A DNA stretch of 28,842 nucleotides, taken from contig JADNYV010000438.1 in assembly GCA_015501055.1 (NCBI GenBank), positions 1 through 28,842 on the forward strand. Reading direction: 5' to 3'. The translations under genes and the position numbers were made by a program. This document shows positions 1 to 9,515 of the stretch, one piece after another. This stretch comes from Mucidula mucida (Eukaryota > Basidiomycota > Agaricomycetes > Agaricales > Physalacriaceae). Within the stretch, counting starts at the first letter, position 1; each line of letters opens with the position of its first letter. The notes under the pieces were generated by a model, which saw only the letters and a list, made by a program, of their open reading frames with translations, searched no databases and was not told where the DNA came from.

Positions 1-1434
1 GGCTGGTTACAGCGAACGCGTTGATTTGGGTCATTATAGGTCGCCGTCGAGCGTCCCTCTCACGGTGGAACCTCAAGAGGTGTAGTAAATACTGTATACT
101 GCACTCTGTGTACGATTCTGCCTCGTTCAAAGCAACATCATTGAAGAATGAGCATTCTTTTCGTATTGACATTTATGGTCGTGAGGCTACCTTTTGAGTC
201 AGAGGGCAGTGGTCTGGGTGACACGTCGTGATGATCATCCCCTCAACAGCTGGCACTCCTAATTCCATTTCACTCTGTCTACGAAACAATACTCAATATC
301 TGTTTCAGACCTAAAATCAAGGCCTAAGGTAAATGTAGGTCTGATCCTCTCTGGATGGACTGGATGATTGCAGCAAGTCACAGACCAACGATGCGTCGCA
401 CGCCCCCAGGTAACTGCTGTCTACACTATGAACAAGTGCTGGTATAGTAGTTGTACAGTATCTGTAGTCGTAGCGTAGTATATCAGCACTTGCTCATAGG
501 GTAGGCAAAGGTTACCCGGCGGTCAGTTTGAGGAATTCGAGTTGGCCAGCTCTAGAGTTTCCTGACGGGCGTGTAGGACTGACTGAGGCTCTACACCCGA
601 CTGCTGTGAAAGTTCAGTTCATAAACGGACAGGACAGAACCTTTTGTTTTAAACTCGCGTCGCCAGAGGCTTAGGACCTTCCTTTTGAATAGCCAAGGCG
701 GTAGGACACTCACGTATAAAAAGATCAAAGAAAACACGTCCTGCTTGTCATTCAAAGAGCGACTTCTGAAAGGAACATGTACTGAATATGTTCCATACTT
801 GTGAAATGGCGCGATTAGAGGCAAAAACGATCAAAGAGTCTCTAAGGTATATCCCTTCGGTTCCTGGTATATTGCAAAGGTTCGGCGGACAGTTGCGCGC
901 GGAATTGCGTCGTAAAGCAACAACGGAATGCGATTCACGAATGTTAGGCTACGGATGGCGCAGCCAAGCAAGACCAAGCACCTGAAGGATGTGGCACGCT
1001 CCTCGTTTGGAGTACTTCTCCTACTTGGTCACGAACCATTCCTCCAATTGGCAAGCGCCTATCGGCTGAACACGGTATCTGCAGTTCCAGCTTGAACGGT
1101 TCTTCCTCCACTCTGCTCGTAGAAAATCGCGCTCCGCAACTATCTACTGCGCGATTACCTCTTCGAAGCGACACTAGCTCCGTCACACTGGTCAAACCGT
1201 AGTGAAACCCTGTCTTGGCACCGCTTACAGCTCATTGAAACGCTGCACTTACTCAGCTGAGGCGCCTAACTCTGTCGGAACGATGGATGTATCGCCATGT
1301 ACGCGTCAGGGTCCATGTTTCACAAGCGGATTCGTACTCGGCAAATCCCACCTTGTTTCTTCTGGCTGCGCTACCCAATCACTGGCTGCGGCTTACGCAC
1401 ACTGCTAATACGCGTCGTAGGGAAGCCAGGATCA
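1..1434. other. Left-edge region without a recognised gene
   Basis: No ORF here resembles a known family, and none continues across plausible splice sites. The open frames are all shorter than about 85 codons and scattered over both strands, with no coherent protein. The last part, before the TATA box at 1435, is the upstream promoter region of the peroxidase gene at 1499. I see no repeat, tRNA or mobile-element signature. Confidence 0.6.
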
Positions 1435-1441
1435 TATAAAA
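1435..1441 (+). promoter_or_regulatory. TATA box of the short heme-thiolate peroxidase gene
   Basis: A clear TATAAAA lies 58 bp before the chosen start codon at 1499. Transcription starting about 30 bp downstream would fall after an out-of-frame ATG at 1458. That would explain why this ATG, whose frame overlaps the real start, need not interfere. Seen in sequence; function inferred. Confidence 0.6.
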
Positions 1442-1498
1442 GCAATTGTCGACGATCATGAAAAGTATCTACTTCTCCTCTACTTTTTCTTATTTGCC

Positions 1499-2516
1499 AT
1501 GGTTTTCGTTTCCTCTTTACTATTCCTTCTTTCCGCCACTCTTGCCTTTGTCAAGCAAGCGTGTGCGTACCCAAGTGGTGATCATGTATTCGTTGCCCCC
1601 GGGCCGAACGATGCCAGAAGTCCTTGTCCTGGACTGAACAGGTCAGTACGCATGGCCGAGAGATGTAGGTGCAAGTCTAACAAGCTTTTTAGTCTTGCCA
1701 ACCACGGCTACCTTCCACGCGACGGGAAGAACATCACCATCCCAATCATGATGCAGGCAGCAAATGGTGAGGTTTTCGTATGGAAACGATCCATTGCTTG
1801 TTTCTCAACCTTGTCCTAGAGGGTTTCAACGTTCAACCCGATGTCATCCTTCTCGCGGCCCGAGTCAGTCTCTTAACCTCGACGTATGCTTGGGATGCTT
1901 TCAGCCTGGAGGACATTAGACTGTTCGTGTGCATCTTGTTTCTCTTCATTCCCAGGCTGACCAGTATTCAAAGTCACGGTAATATCGAACACGATGCCTC
2001 CATTTCACGCATGGATGAAGCGCTCGGCAGCAACTGGGAGTTCAACGAGGATATTTATTCTGTTCTCGCCAACTCGAACCCGGGCTCGGATAATTACAAT
2101 GCGTCGTCCGCCGGGGCCGTTCAGCACGAGCGCCTAATGCAGTCGTTGCGGGATAATAATGAGACGAGGAACACGCTCCACGAGATGACGATCCGCACGC
2201 GGGAAAGCGCTCTCTATCTCAGCGTCATGGGTAATGCGACTACGGGAGAGGCTCCGAAGAAGTGGGTCCCGAAGTCTCCTGCCGTTGACACATCTGCTGA
2301 TGTCGTTGTATCAGATTTGTAGATGTCTTCTTCAGGGAGGATCGTCTGCCAATTGAAGAGGGTTGGAAGAGGTCGACGGTCCCAATCACCTTTGACACCA
2401 TCCATAATATTGAGCAGGTCATCTTCGAGACTTCGGATTGGGTTAGCAGTGAAGGACAATGTGCTTGGGTCAGGACCAGCCCCGGCGACGACCTATCTGT
2501 TGTTGGTCCTATATAA
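1499..2516 (+). CDS. Short heme-thiolate peroxidase (group I unspecific peroxygenase / chloroperoxidase family)
   Basis: Predicted secreted heme-thiolate enzyme using H2O2 to oxygenate or oxidise organic substrates. Model: join(1499..1641, 1693..1766, 1820..1922, 1974..2261, 2315..2516), 269 aa; four GT-AG introns of 51-53 nt restore one frame. The N-terminus is a hydrophobic signal peptide (about residues 1-23). The proximal PCP motif has Cys43 as the expected heme thiolate ligand, followed by LANHGYLPRDG. The distal motif E112-H113-D114-x-S116-x-x-R119 is the EHD-S-R form of short (group I) peroxygenases. The C-terminal part has the family block FFRED-RLP-EEGW and a late Cys (in GQCAW), a position used for dimer disulfides in some short peroxygenases. 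The length fits short family members. The ATG at 1499 is in a GCCATGG context and begins the signal peptide. The exon 3/4 join at 1922/1974 was chosen because it gives HGNIEHD. Substrate unknown. Confidence 0.9.
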
Positions 2517-2640
2517 TTGCTTCGGCAGCGCGGACTTCTCTACAATACCACTTGGGACTATTTCATTTCACAGTTTAGCTAAACCCCTTTTTCTACATAT
2601 TTTCCTTTTCAAAGAGCTAAACTAAATTGGACAATCTCTT

Positions 2641-3361
2641 TCATGCATAGTCGCTGTGAAGCCAACTTTCGCGAAACTCCACGACCCATCTTTCCTTCTT
2701 GACCACTTGTCCTATAACCTCCGTTCGCCATGGCGTGTCTGTCGCCTTCTTGAACTCTGGAGTCTTGAAGGCCTTCTCATCCGCCCATTCATGCAACGCT
2801 AGATACGTCGGAGCGTCATGCTCTGGTGAGCTTGTCTCGGCCAAGATATATCGATTGGAGGAAATCCAAAACGGCACCGCGCTCAATAGAGGTACGTGCT
2901 CTTCTGCGTACCAAGAGTTGAAGCTTTTCTCCGAGGATGGAGAGGGCGTCATCGCATTAATGACAAGTCGATGCCCAATCATCTTGGCTGATGGTGTGCA
3001 CAGTTCATAGGACTGGTACGGATCATAAAGGCGGGCTTTGAGGCGTAAAGCATTCAATATTGACGATTCCGCGAGGGAACCTGAGAGGCGATAAAGCTCC
3101 AAAACTCGCATCACTGGGGCTATAGAAACTCCCAATAGTGTTAAATCCGTGCTAGAGCCAACACTTAGGTAGAAGCGCGATTCGGATATCCCAAGCGATA
3201 TGCAGATCCGAGCGATCTCTATAGGAGGATAAGTAGTGAGAATTCGGATAGTCGACTGGGCATGAGGTACATTTACCGATTCGTTCTTCAGATGTGAGCC
3301 CTTCAGCCCGTTGTGTGTGATCTTTAGTCTCGATGAGGACTAAAAGCAACTTGAGAGTCAT
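2641..3361 (-). CDS. EthD-like dimeric alpha/beta-barrel protein
   Basis: Model: complement(join(2641..3218, 3277..3361)), 220 aa, one 58-nt intron. The C-terminal half (about residues 110-215) carries the pattern of fungal EthD-type ferredoxin-fold domains: FNSWYAEEHVPLL, then a VPFW turn, SNRY, PTYLALHEW and TPWRTEVI. Such proteins usually hold two such halves. Here the N-terminal half keeps a LLLVLIET strand but lacks the usual WY-EHVPLR signature, so it is divergent. No signal peptide is seen, so a cytosolic protein is likely. Members of the fold include small oxygenases and aromatic-degradation accessory proteins, but no reaction can be assigned. The gene converges on the peroxidase gene (124 bp between stop codons). 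An in-frame ATG at 3439 would add 26 residues; 3361 was preferred because MTLKLLLVLIE looks like a family start. Confidence 0.65.
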
Positions 3362-4525
3362 TGGGCAAGATACGTTGTAGAGTCGGGCCGCCACGTCCGT
3401 TCCCTCACGTGGTTCTGTTGACCTGAAATTTGACACCATGCAGCTATCGTCGCATCGATTCCTGAATGTCTGTCATTTGTGCACAGGTAATAACACATCC
3501 CATTAAAGAACAACGCCGTAGTCTCGGCGTTCGACGCACCCCCGACGGCCAGTCAAGTAGAGTCAAGTGCTACTCGACTTCCATCAGCAGGCTTGGTCTC
3601 GTTCAACTCCTGCTCCGTTTTCCTTCCTTTCTTCCATTGAATCAAATCTGATGGTGTACCTAATAAGCATTTCGATGCGAATTAAGGCGTTCCTGTACCA
3701 AGGCTCGCAGCCAGAGGTCGGATAAAAGGACTTTGGCTCAGTACGCCGTATATCCGTGTCGTGTTTTCCATCTAGGGCGGCGCCTTGACCCAAGATTTCT
3801 TAGCATCAATGTACTTGTTCGACCATGAGACATATTTTGCCTTCAATGATATTGATATGAAAGAGCCAGTAGAAGTCATGCAGCAGGAAGGAGAGGTGCT
3901 AGCGACACCCAGAGGTGCATGTCTGAAGGCGCTCCGGTGGTTATCCTCCCCCCGCTCGCCGCAGATTTGTTCGCCCGTTGATGAATAGGTTCAGCCCGAC
4001 GGTCGTCGGTGAGAAGAGTTTCCTTTTTAGGACATGTCTTTTTACCCCCATGTGCGGCCATTGGAACCGTCAAGACTGCGGCAACAGAACGAATTGAAGT
4101 TCCAGTAAGCTTGCACGTGTATCTCAATCGCTGGTTTCGAAGTCCCAAATTGTTCAATTGCTTCATGTAACCCGCACAGGGTACACGAAGGAAAGAGAAC
4201 TTCGTGTGACTCCCTATGTCCAAGTTTCCGCTTTACCGCGTCGAGATTCTACAACAAGTCAAATCGTAATTACGAGCTTTATGTGGGTTCTTGTATGCTA
4301 CCTTTTTTTCCAGCATGAACTGTGCTACAACTGTGACTTGTCGTGTACTCCCTCACTTTATAGTCCACTCACTCCACCTGTCCCTGCTCGTGACGTTACT
4401 CCCGACGGTCCCAATAGGTCATCATCAGAATTCTCGGCTCAGGCTGAAGAAGCCTGTGAGCATGCTCATCACATTCATTCGGACCCCAACTCGCCGATAC
4501 GTAACGTCGAACTCTGACGCGTCCA
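3362..4525. other. Intergenic region between the EthD-like and GMC genes
   Basis: This is a shared upstream region for two divergently transcribed genes. The longest open frame (plus strand, about 4158-4517) has low-complexity composition, no family resemblance and no splice continuation. I see nothing else apart from the TATA box at 4526. Confidence 0.55.
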
Positions 4526-4531
4526 TATAAA
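4526..4531 (+). promoter_or_regulatory. TATA box of the GMC oxidoreductase gene
   Basis: TATAAA lies 47 bp upstream of the start codon at 4573, the usual spacing for this window. Seen in sequence; function inferred. Confidence 0.6.
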
Positions 4532-4572
4532 GAGTACATTGGCTCCGGCGTTGTTGCCAATCCCCACGAACC

Positions 4573-6823
4573 ATGCACCGCTCCAACGCAATCGCGTTAT
4601 GCCTTGCGGGCTTCGTAGCCCCCACTCTTGGGGTGGTGTACACTAACATTGCCGATATCAAAGGCTTGGATGCCTACGACTTCGTGATTGTTGGAGGTAA
4701 GCTCATCTGCGTTCTGCCTTCCTCACCTTGCTAACGACGTTCATGCGTAGCGGGACCAGGTGGTAGCACCGTCGCCAATCGCCTGACGGAGGATGCGTCG
4801 AATAGTGTGTTGCTCGTCGAAGCAGGAGGAGCGTGAGTCGCTTCATTATATCTGCATGCTCCTCCTTAATGTCTATATAGCAATGACGGAGATATCACGG
4901 TCGACGTGCCACTTCTTTGTACGCGGCTAACACCCAACACGCCGTATGATTGGAATTATACGACGATTCCTCAAGCGGGCCTCAACAACCGTGTCGTTCC
5001 ATTCCCTACAGGATTTGGACTTGGGGGCTCGACGTCCGTTAGTACGTACAGTCCATATGTAGCGCGCCAGCCTTTTTTTAAGCACTCTTCCTCTAGACTG
5101 CCTCGTATACACTCGCGGATCATCAGCTGACATTGACACATGGGCTGAAATGACTGGTGACGAAGGGTGGTCATGGGCCAATATGCTACCGTACTTCATG
5201 AAGGTAAGATCTTGTGCCATTCTTACCGTCGTCTTCCTTCACTAAGCACACCACAGAGCGAGAAATTTAACCTTCCTCGGGATGGTCACGACCCCACAGG
5301 CCAATATCTGCCCGAGTTTCACGGTACCGAGGGTGTTATCGGTGTCAGCCTCCCAGGCTTCTCGCGCGCCATTGATGATAGAATCATGAACACGACCTCA
5401 GAGCTCGCAGAGTTTCCTTATGCTATCGATATGAATTCCGGAGAGCAGCTTGGTGTTGGTGAGCTCTGAGATTTGAGAATTATGCGTTCGTATTGAATTC
5501 AAACACGCATATTTAGGCTGGGTTCAAGCATTGGTCGATACTGGAGCACGTTCGAGTGCTAAGGCTCACCTCACTGGTCCGGCTGCTGCTCGCTCTAATC
5601 TCGATATCCTGCTACACACGAAGGTGGCTCGCGTTGTTCAGACCGGTGCAACAGAAGATGGCGTTCTATCCTTCCGTGGTGTTGAAGTCTTAGATACTAC
5701 CGATGGTCTGTCTACTTTTTAGAAATCGGCTGGTTGCTGATAGTTCCCAGGTTCGTTTAAAACCCTTCAGGCGAAGAAGGAGGTCATTCTCTCTGCGGGT
5801 TCCGTCAACACACCCAACATCCTCATGCACTCGGGCATCGGCGAGTCTGCCCTTTTGTCGTCTTTGGGTATCGACGTGCTTGTCGACCTCCCGTCTGTCG
5901 GCAAGAACCTCACCGATCATGTCGGTGTATCCTCGACGTTCATTGTCAACTCCACCAAAACTTGGGATACCATCATCCGCAATGAGACCTTGTTAAATGG
6001 ATGGCTCGAGGAATGGCAGGAGTCGAGGACAGGCATACTGGTGGACACTTCCGAAAATCATGCTGCGTGGTTGCGCCTCCCAGATAACGCGACTATCTGG
6101 GAAACACATGCAGACCCGTCTTCCGGTAACCTTACGGCTCATTATGAGTTTCTCTTCCAAGTAAGATTGCTTCTTGTTGCTCAATTGAGGTTACTGACAA
6201 TCTGTCAGAACGGCTTGAACAGTGTGACAGAATCCGGGAACTATCTTAATCTTCCCACTGCCTGTGTCTCCCCGACCTCGCGTGAGTACCATCTATCTAT
6301 GTTGTACATCTGGCTTTTCTCAAGAGTGCTTAGGTGGCTTTGTTTCAATCAACTCAAGCGACCCGTTCGCTATCCCTCTTGTCAGCCCCAACCTCCTCAA
6401 TGAGGAAATCGACCTGCTCATCGTCAGGGAGGCAATCAAGAGCGCACGTCGATTCATGGCCGCTCCAGCATGGGACGGCTATGTCCTCGGTTCCTTAAAC
6501 AACAACGCTACCACTGATGAGGAGATTGACGAGTTCGTTCGGAACAATGCTGTTTCCTTCTTCCACCCCGTCTCGACGTCGAGCATGTCTCCCAAGGGCG
6601 CTCAATATGGCGTTGTTGATCCAGACCTGTTAGTTAAGGGTGTAGAGGGTTTGAGGATCGTGGACGCGTCTGTTATTGTACGTGTTCTTCTGCATCTAGG
6701 GTTGAAATGGCTTTTGACAGTTTCTTGTAGCCGAGGCTTCCCGCTGCTCATACTTCAGGACCAGTGTATGCCATGGCGGAAAGGGCGGCGGATATTATCA
6801 AGGCTGCGTACGCTGCCTTATAA
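4573..6823 (+). CDS. Secreted aryl-alcohol-oxidase-like GMC oxidoreductase
   Basis: FAD-dependent oxidase of the AA3_2 / aryl-alcohol oxidase type, expected to oxidise aromatic or aliphatic alcohols outside the cell and release H2O2. Model: join(4573..4696, 4751..4832, 4881..5041, 5097..5203, 5257..5458, 5517..5705, 5751..6160, 6209..6281, 6334..6677, 6731..6823), 594 aa; nine introns of 45-58 nt. A signal peptide covers about residues 1-20. The ADP-binding loop is DFVIVGAGPGGS, followed by LLVEAGG. The first GMC signature is the [16 protein letters not shown] block; the second is [18 protein letters not shown]. The catalytic pair is His527 (FFHPVS) and His571 (AAHTSG), 44 residues apart, the same spacing as His502/His546 of Pleurotus eryngii aryl-alcohol oxidase. 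The C-terminus ends in the usual [15 protein letters not shown] helix. The gene lies between two peroxygenase-type genes that would use its H2O2. Substrate preference cannot be read from the sequence. Confidence 0.93.
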
Positions 6824-7141
6824 AACTTTTGTACAGTCAATGTCACGCACTAAATGAACAAACCGAGATGTTGCATGCAGTTGGATCACACATGGAAGTA
6901 TTCTCTCCAAAATTGGAGTGATTGAACACGAAAATGTTCTTGTGGTTGTTCGGCGATTTTTGCGCGCGCTGTCATGTTGAAATGCATCTGCTGCGTCTCG
7001 GGACAAGTTTATTCTTGAGACTCTTAGTACTTAGATGCTCAGAAGCGTCAGGAAATCACACATCTGCAACGACCCAAGTTCAGGCTGATGGAGGTATGAG
7101 GTTCAATTTTGCGAATCTAGCAATCTAGGTACAAGGAAGCT
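6824..7141. other. Convergent intergenic spacer
   Basis: This 318-bp stretch separates the stop codons of the convergent GMC and long peroxidase genes. It should hold both 3' ends. No gene, repeat or clear structural element is visible. Confidence 0.5.
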
Positions 7142-8729
7142 CTATTCAGCGCCAGGGTATATTCCGAATACACTGCTGTCCCATTTCGTCAGTTCAGGGC
7201 ATCCCAGACCCGCGAAATGCGAAGTAACATATTGCGAAAACATAGTGTCCGACACGCTACCTTTGGCGAAATCAGGAGTTACCGACATGGCTGCTTGCTG
7301 ACTGTAGAAGTATGAGTACGACTCGGACTATGAATCTCTTGATACACACATGAAGCACGACAAGTTATTCCCTTCCAAAAGGCTTTCCGCGTTAAAAACG
7401 CCTCCAGTAAAATCCCCAAGACTGATGGGTGTGAAGCTATTAACGGTACCCGTCTGTAGCCAGGTATTAGTATGACCTTAACAACAAATCATACACAAGG
7501 CGAAGACTCACATTACCACCAACAGCGATATACTTTCGATTCTCCAACAGCAGCTTGCTGAGGGAAACCTGGAATTCGGGAATACCGTAAGGAGTGGGAC
7601 GTCGGTACCACTTGTCGGGAATGCGCTCTTGGCCACGGAGGGGTCTCAAATCGTCGCTGTATTCACCCTTCGTCAGCTTCCGTGAACAAAAAAGTAGAAC
7701 CCCATGCCTTATGCCGAAGAAGCTTCTGAGAATATTCCCATTCAGCACAGAACCGTTCTCAGTGTGGTTGCTGAAGAGCTCCGGGATGAAAAAGTATGCG
7801 GCTTGGGAAACAAAGATGCCTAATAGTTCCTTGGTATATAGATTCTTGAAGCTAAGCAGGGAACTCAACCTACCAGTGAACGGCGAGTAAAAGAAATATG
7901 GATTGTTCTGAACGGAATGGTCGAATCGCAAGCTGCGGAACTTCTTCAACAGGTTGATGTCGTAGTTGGTGTGTTCTAAAAGGTAGCACAACGGTCAACA
8001 AGCAATTTAAACGCCAAATGCAACTGTACCAGGATCGAGATTATACATTTGGAGGAATAGGGTCATGTCCAGAGTTGTGGCGTCGCCATTGTTCAGATAC
8101 GCATCGGCTCGCGTGGGTGAAGAATCGCTTTCGGCCTTGTTATGACTACCGCTGAGACCTTTGGGCGGTCCGAAAATCCCTGGAACGATGCCTTCCGAGT
8201 ATGGTGGACCCCCAATTGACCACATGAGGGAGGAAGGATCACCGGCAACGAAGAGAGCAGAGAAGGAGAGGAGACCGCCCAGATCGATACCCATGTTGAA
8301 GACCTGATTTGTAGCATCGATAGCTTCGGTCAAGGTCGTCAAGCCAGATCGGTCTATGTACTGGATGCCGCTGAGTTCCAAAGACACGCAAATACGCGAA
8401 GGGATATATAAAGTACGCACACCGTGATTGGCGAGGGCGTTCAAGCCTGTAGACACGTCAGAGGTACGCGTAGTGGTGAGATACTGTAACTCACCAGGGC
8501 ATGGTCCACGTAGATCGCCTTTCTCAGGCGGGCGGTAGGCATGCTCGCCATTGACTTCGATGAGTTGACTAGGGTCAAAGGCGTTACCGCGCTTCTCAGT
8601 ATCGTTGTTTCTGCGATGGTCGAAAGGACGCGCTCCTCGATGTCGGTGAGCCGCTCCGTGCGTGTCAAAGGCGAAAACAGAGGGAAAGTAGACATAAATG
8701 AGAGGTACGAGAATGACTGGAAGTCTCAT
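7142..8729 (-). CDS. Long heme-thiolate peroxidase (group II unspecific peroxygenase type) with propeptide
   Basis: Predicted secreted heme-thiolate peroxidase/peroxygenase. Model: complement(join(7142..7301, 7350..7453, 7512..7819, 7874..7975, 8030..8360, 8421..8446, 8495..8729)), 421 aa; six introns of 48-60 nt. A signal peptide covers about residues 1-20. A basic propeptide follows, with a Lys46-Arg47 Kex2-type site. The proximal PCP motif is at Cys77, followed by GLNALANHGYIDRSG. The distal motif E164-S165-D166-x-S168-x-x-R171 matches the EGD-S-R motif of long peroxygenases except that Gly is replaced by Ser. Other family blocks are GQERIPDKWYRRP, GGNTG-VNSFT, LTGG-like DFTGGVF, and the C-terminal W-DSS-FGIYPG end with a conserved Cys. 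A 33-nt in-frame stretch (7668-7700) looks partly intronic; it is kept here, and removing it gives 410 aa. Exon 2 is only 26 nt. The variant distal motif makes the reaction type less certain than the family. Confidence 0.88.
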
Positions 8730-8781
8730 GGTGGGCAAAGGAGAAGAGTGCGATCTTGAAAGTGAACCGGCGGGAAAAGTG

Positions 8782-8789
8782 CTTTTATG
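8782..8789 (-). promoter_or_regulatory. TATA-like box of the long peroxidase gene
   Basis: CATAAAAG on the minus strand lies about 53 bp upstream of the start codon at 8729. The position matches the TATA boxes of the other secreted oxidoreductase genes here. Function inferred. Confidence 0.45.
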
Positions 8790-9515
8790 TACCCCTGTGC
8801 AGTAGGAAAATCCACTGGGGGCAAATCGGGTGGTAAGCCATGATGTTTCCGCTGAATCTTTTCTCATCTATAGGCCGAAGTATCCAGTAGCTTGTAGTAT
8901 AGCATATCCACGGTCCAGGAACTTTGGCTGAACAGAATCTTGGTTCACAAAAAGGACCAAATGATTGATATCGTCCGAACAAGCGATTAGACCAAAGTCA
9001 AAGGTGTGCGACTAAAAATCAGATCAAGAAATCTTCAGAACATCGAGTCAAGTTCAGAGGCTCGAGATGATGGTGGTTCTGTAACAAAACGATGCAGACG
9101 CCACGGAGCGTTCCTGCAGCACGTGATAGATCATGTCCTGCCACCGTGCCACGCCACTACCCGTTCGTTCGCGACCTCAACTCATTCCCATACTAGTCAG
9201 CAGTGTTGCATCGAGTCTAACAGCCGTCTGAGTCGGGTCCCAGTGTGTTTCAACAAAGAAGTAGATTCAAGTTGTAACTACGCGTCGGAGGAAAAATCGG
9301 GGCATGAAACGAAGGAGACTGCTGGTGCTGTTACGATTTAAAGAGGACGCCATATGTAATACGTCGGTCAAGAAGTCTGCTACTTAAGCAGTTTACATTG
9401 TTTAAGTATGAATAACGGTAGAATGGCATCGAAGATAGCCACTGGTATAATAAGTAGACAGCAAAGTCAGTTACATATAATAACAGAGGTCCGACTTGAA
9501 TAAATCGTTCGTCCA
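8790..9515. other. Intergenic region upstream of the long peroxidase
   Basis: This contains the distal promoter of the peroxidase gene and the 3' flank of the GH5 gene. The 111-codon plus-strand frame at 9006-9341 has no recognisable domain. I see no gene. Confidence 0.5.

Noticed and set aside
1202..1408. 68-codon Cys-containing plus-strand frame before the short peroxidase
   Set aside because: Too short, no signal peptide or homologue recognised, and no promoter or splice signals that fit.
4158..4517. 119-codon plus-strand open frame upstream of the GMC gene
   Set aside because: No family resemblance and no splice continuation; it lies where the GMC promoter should be, just before the TATA box.
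7668..7730. A GC-AG intron of typical size in the long peroxidase to remove the 33-nt extra segment
   Set aside because: The available GC donor (after SFF) gives a frame with an immediate stop after joining to the AAG acceptor, so it was not used.
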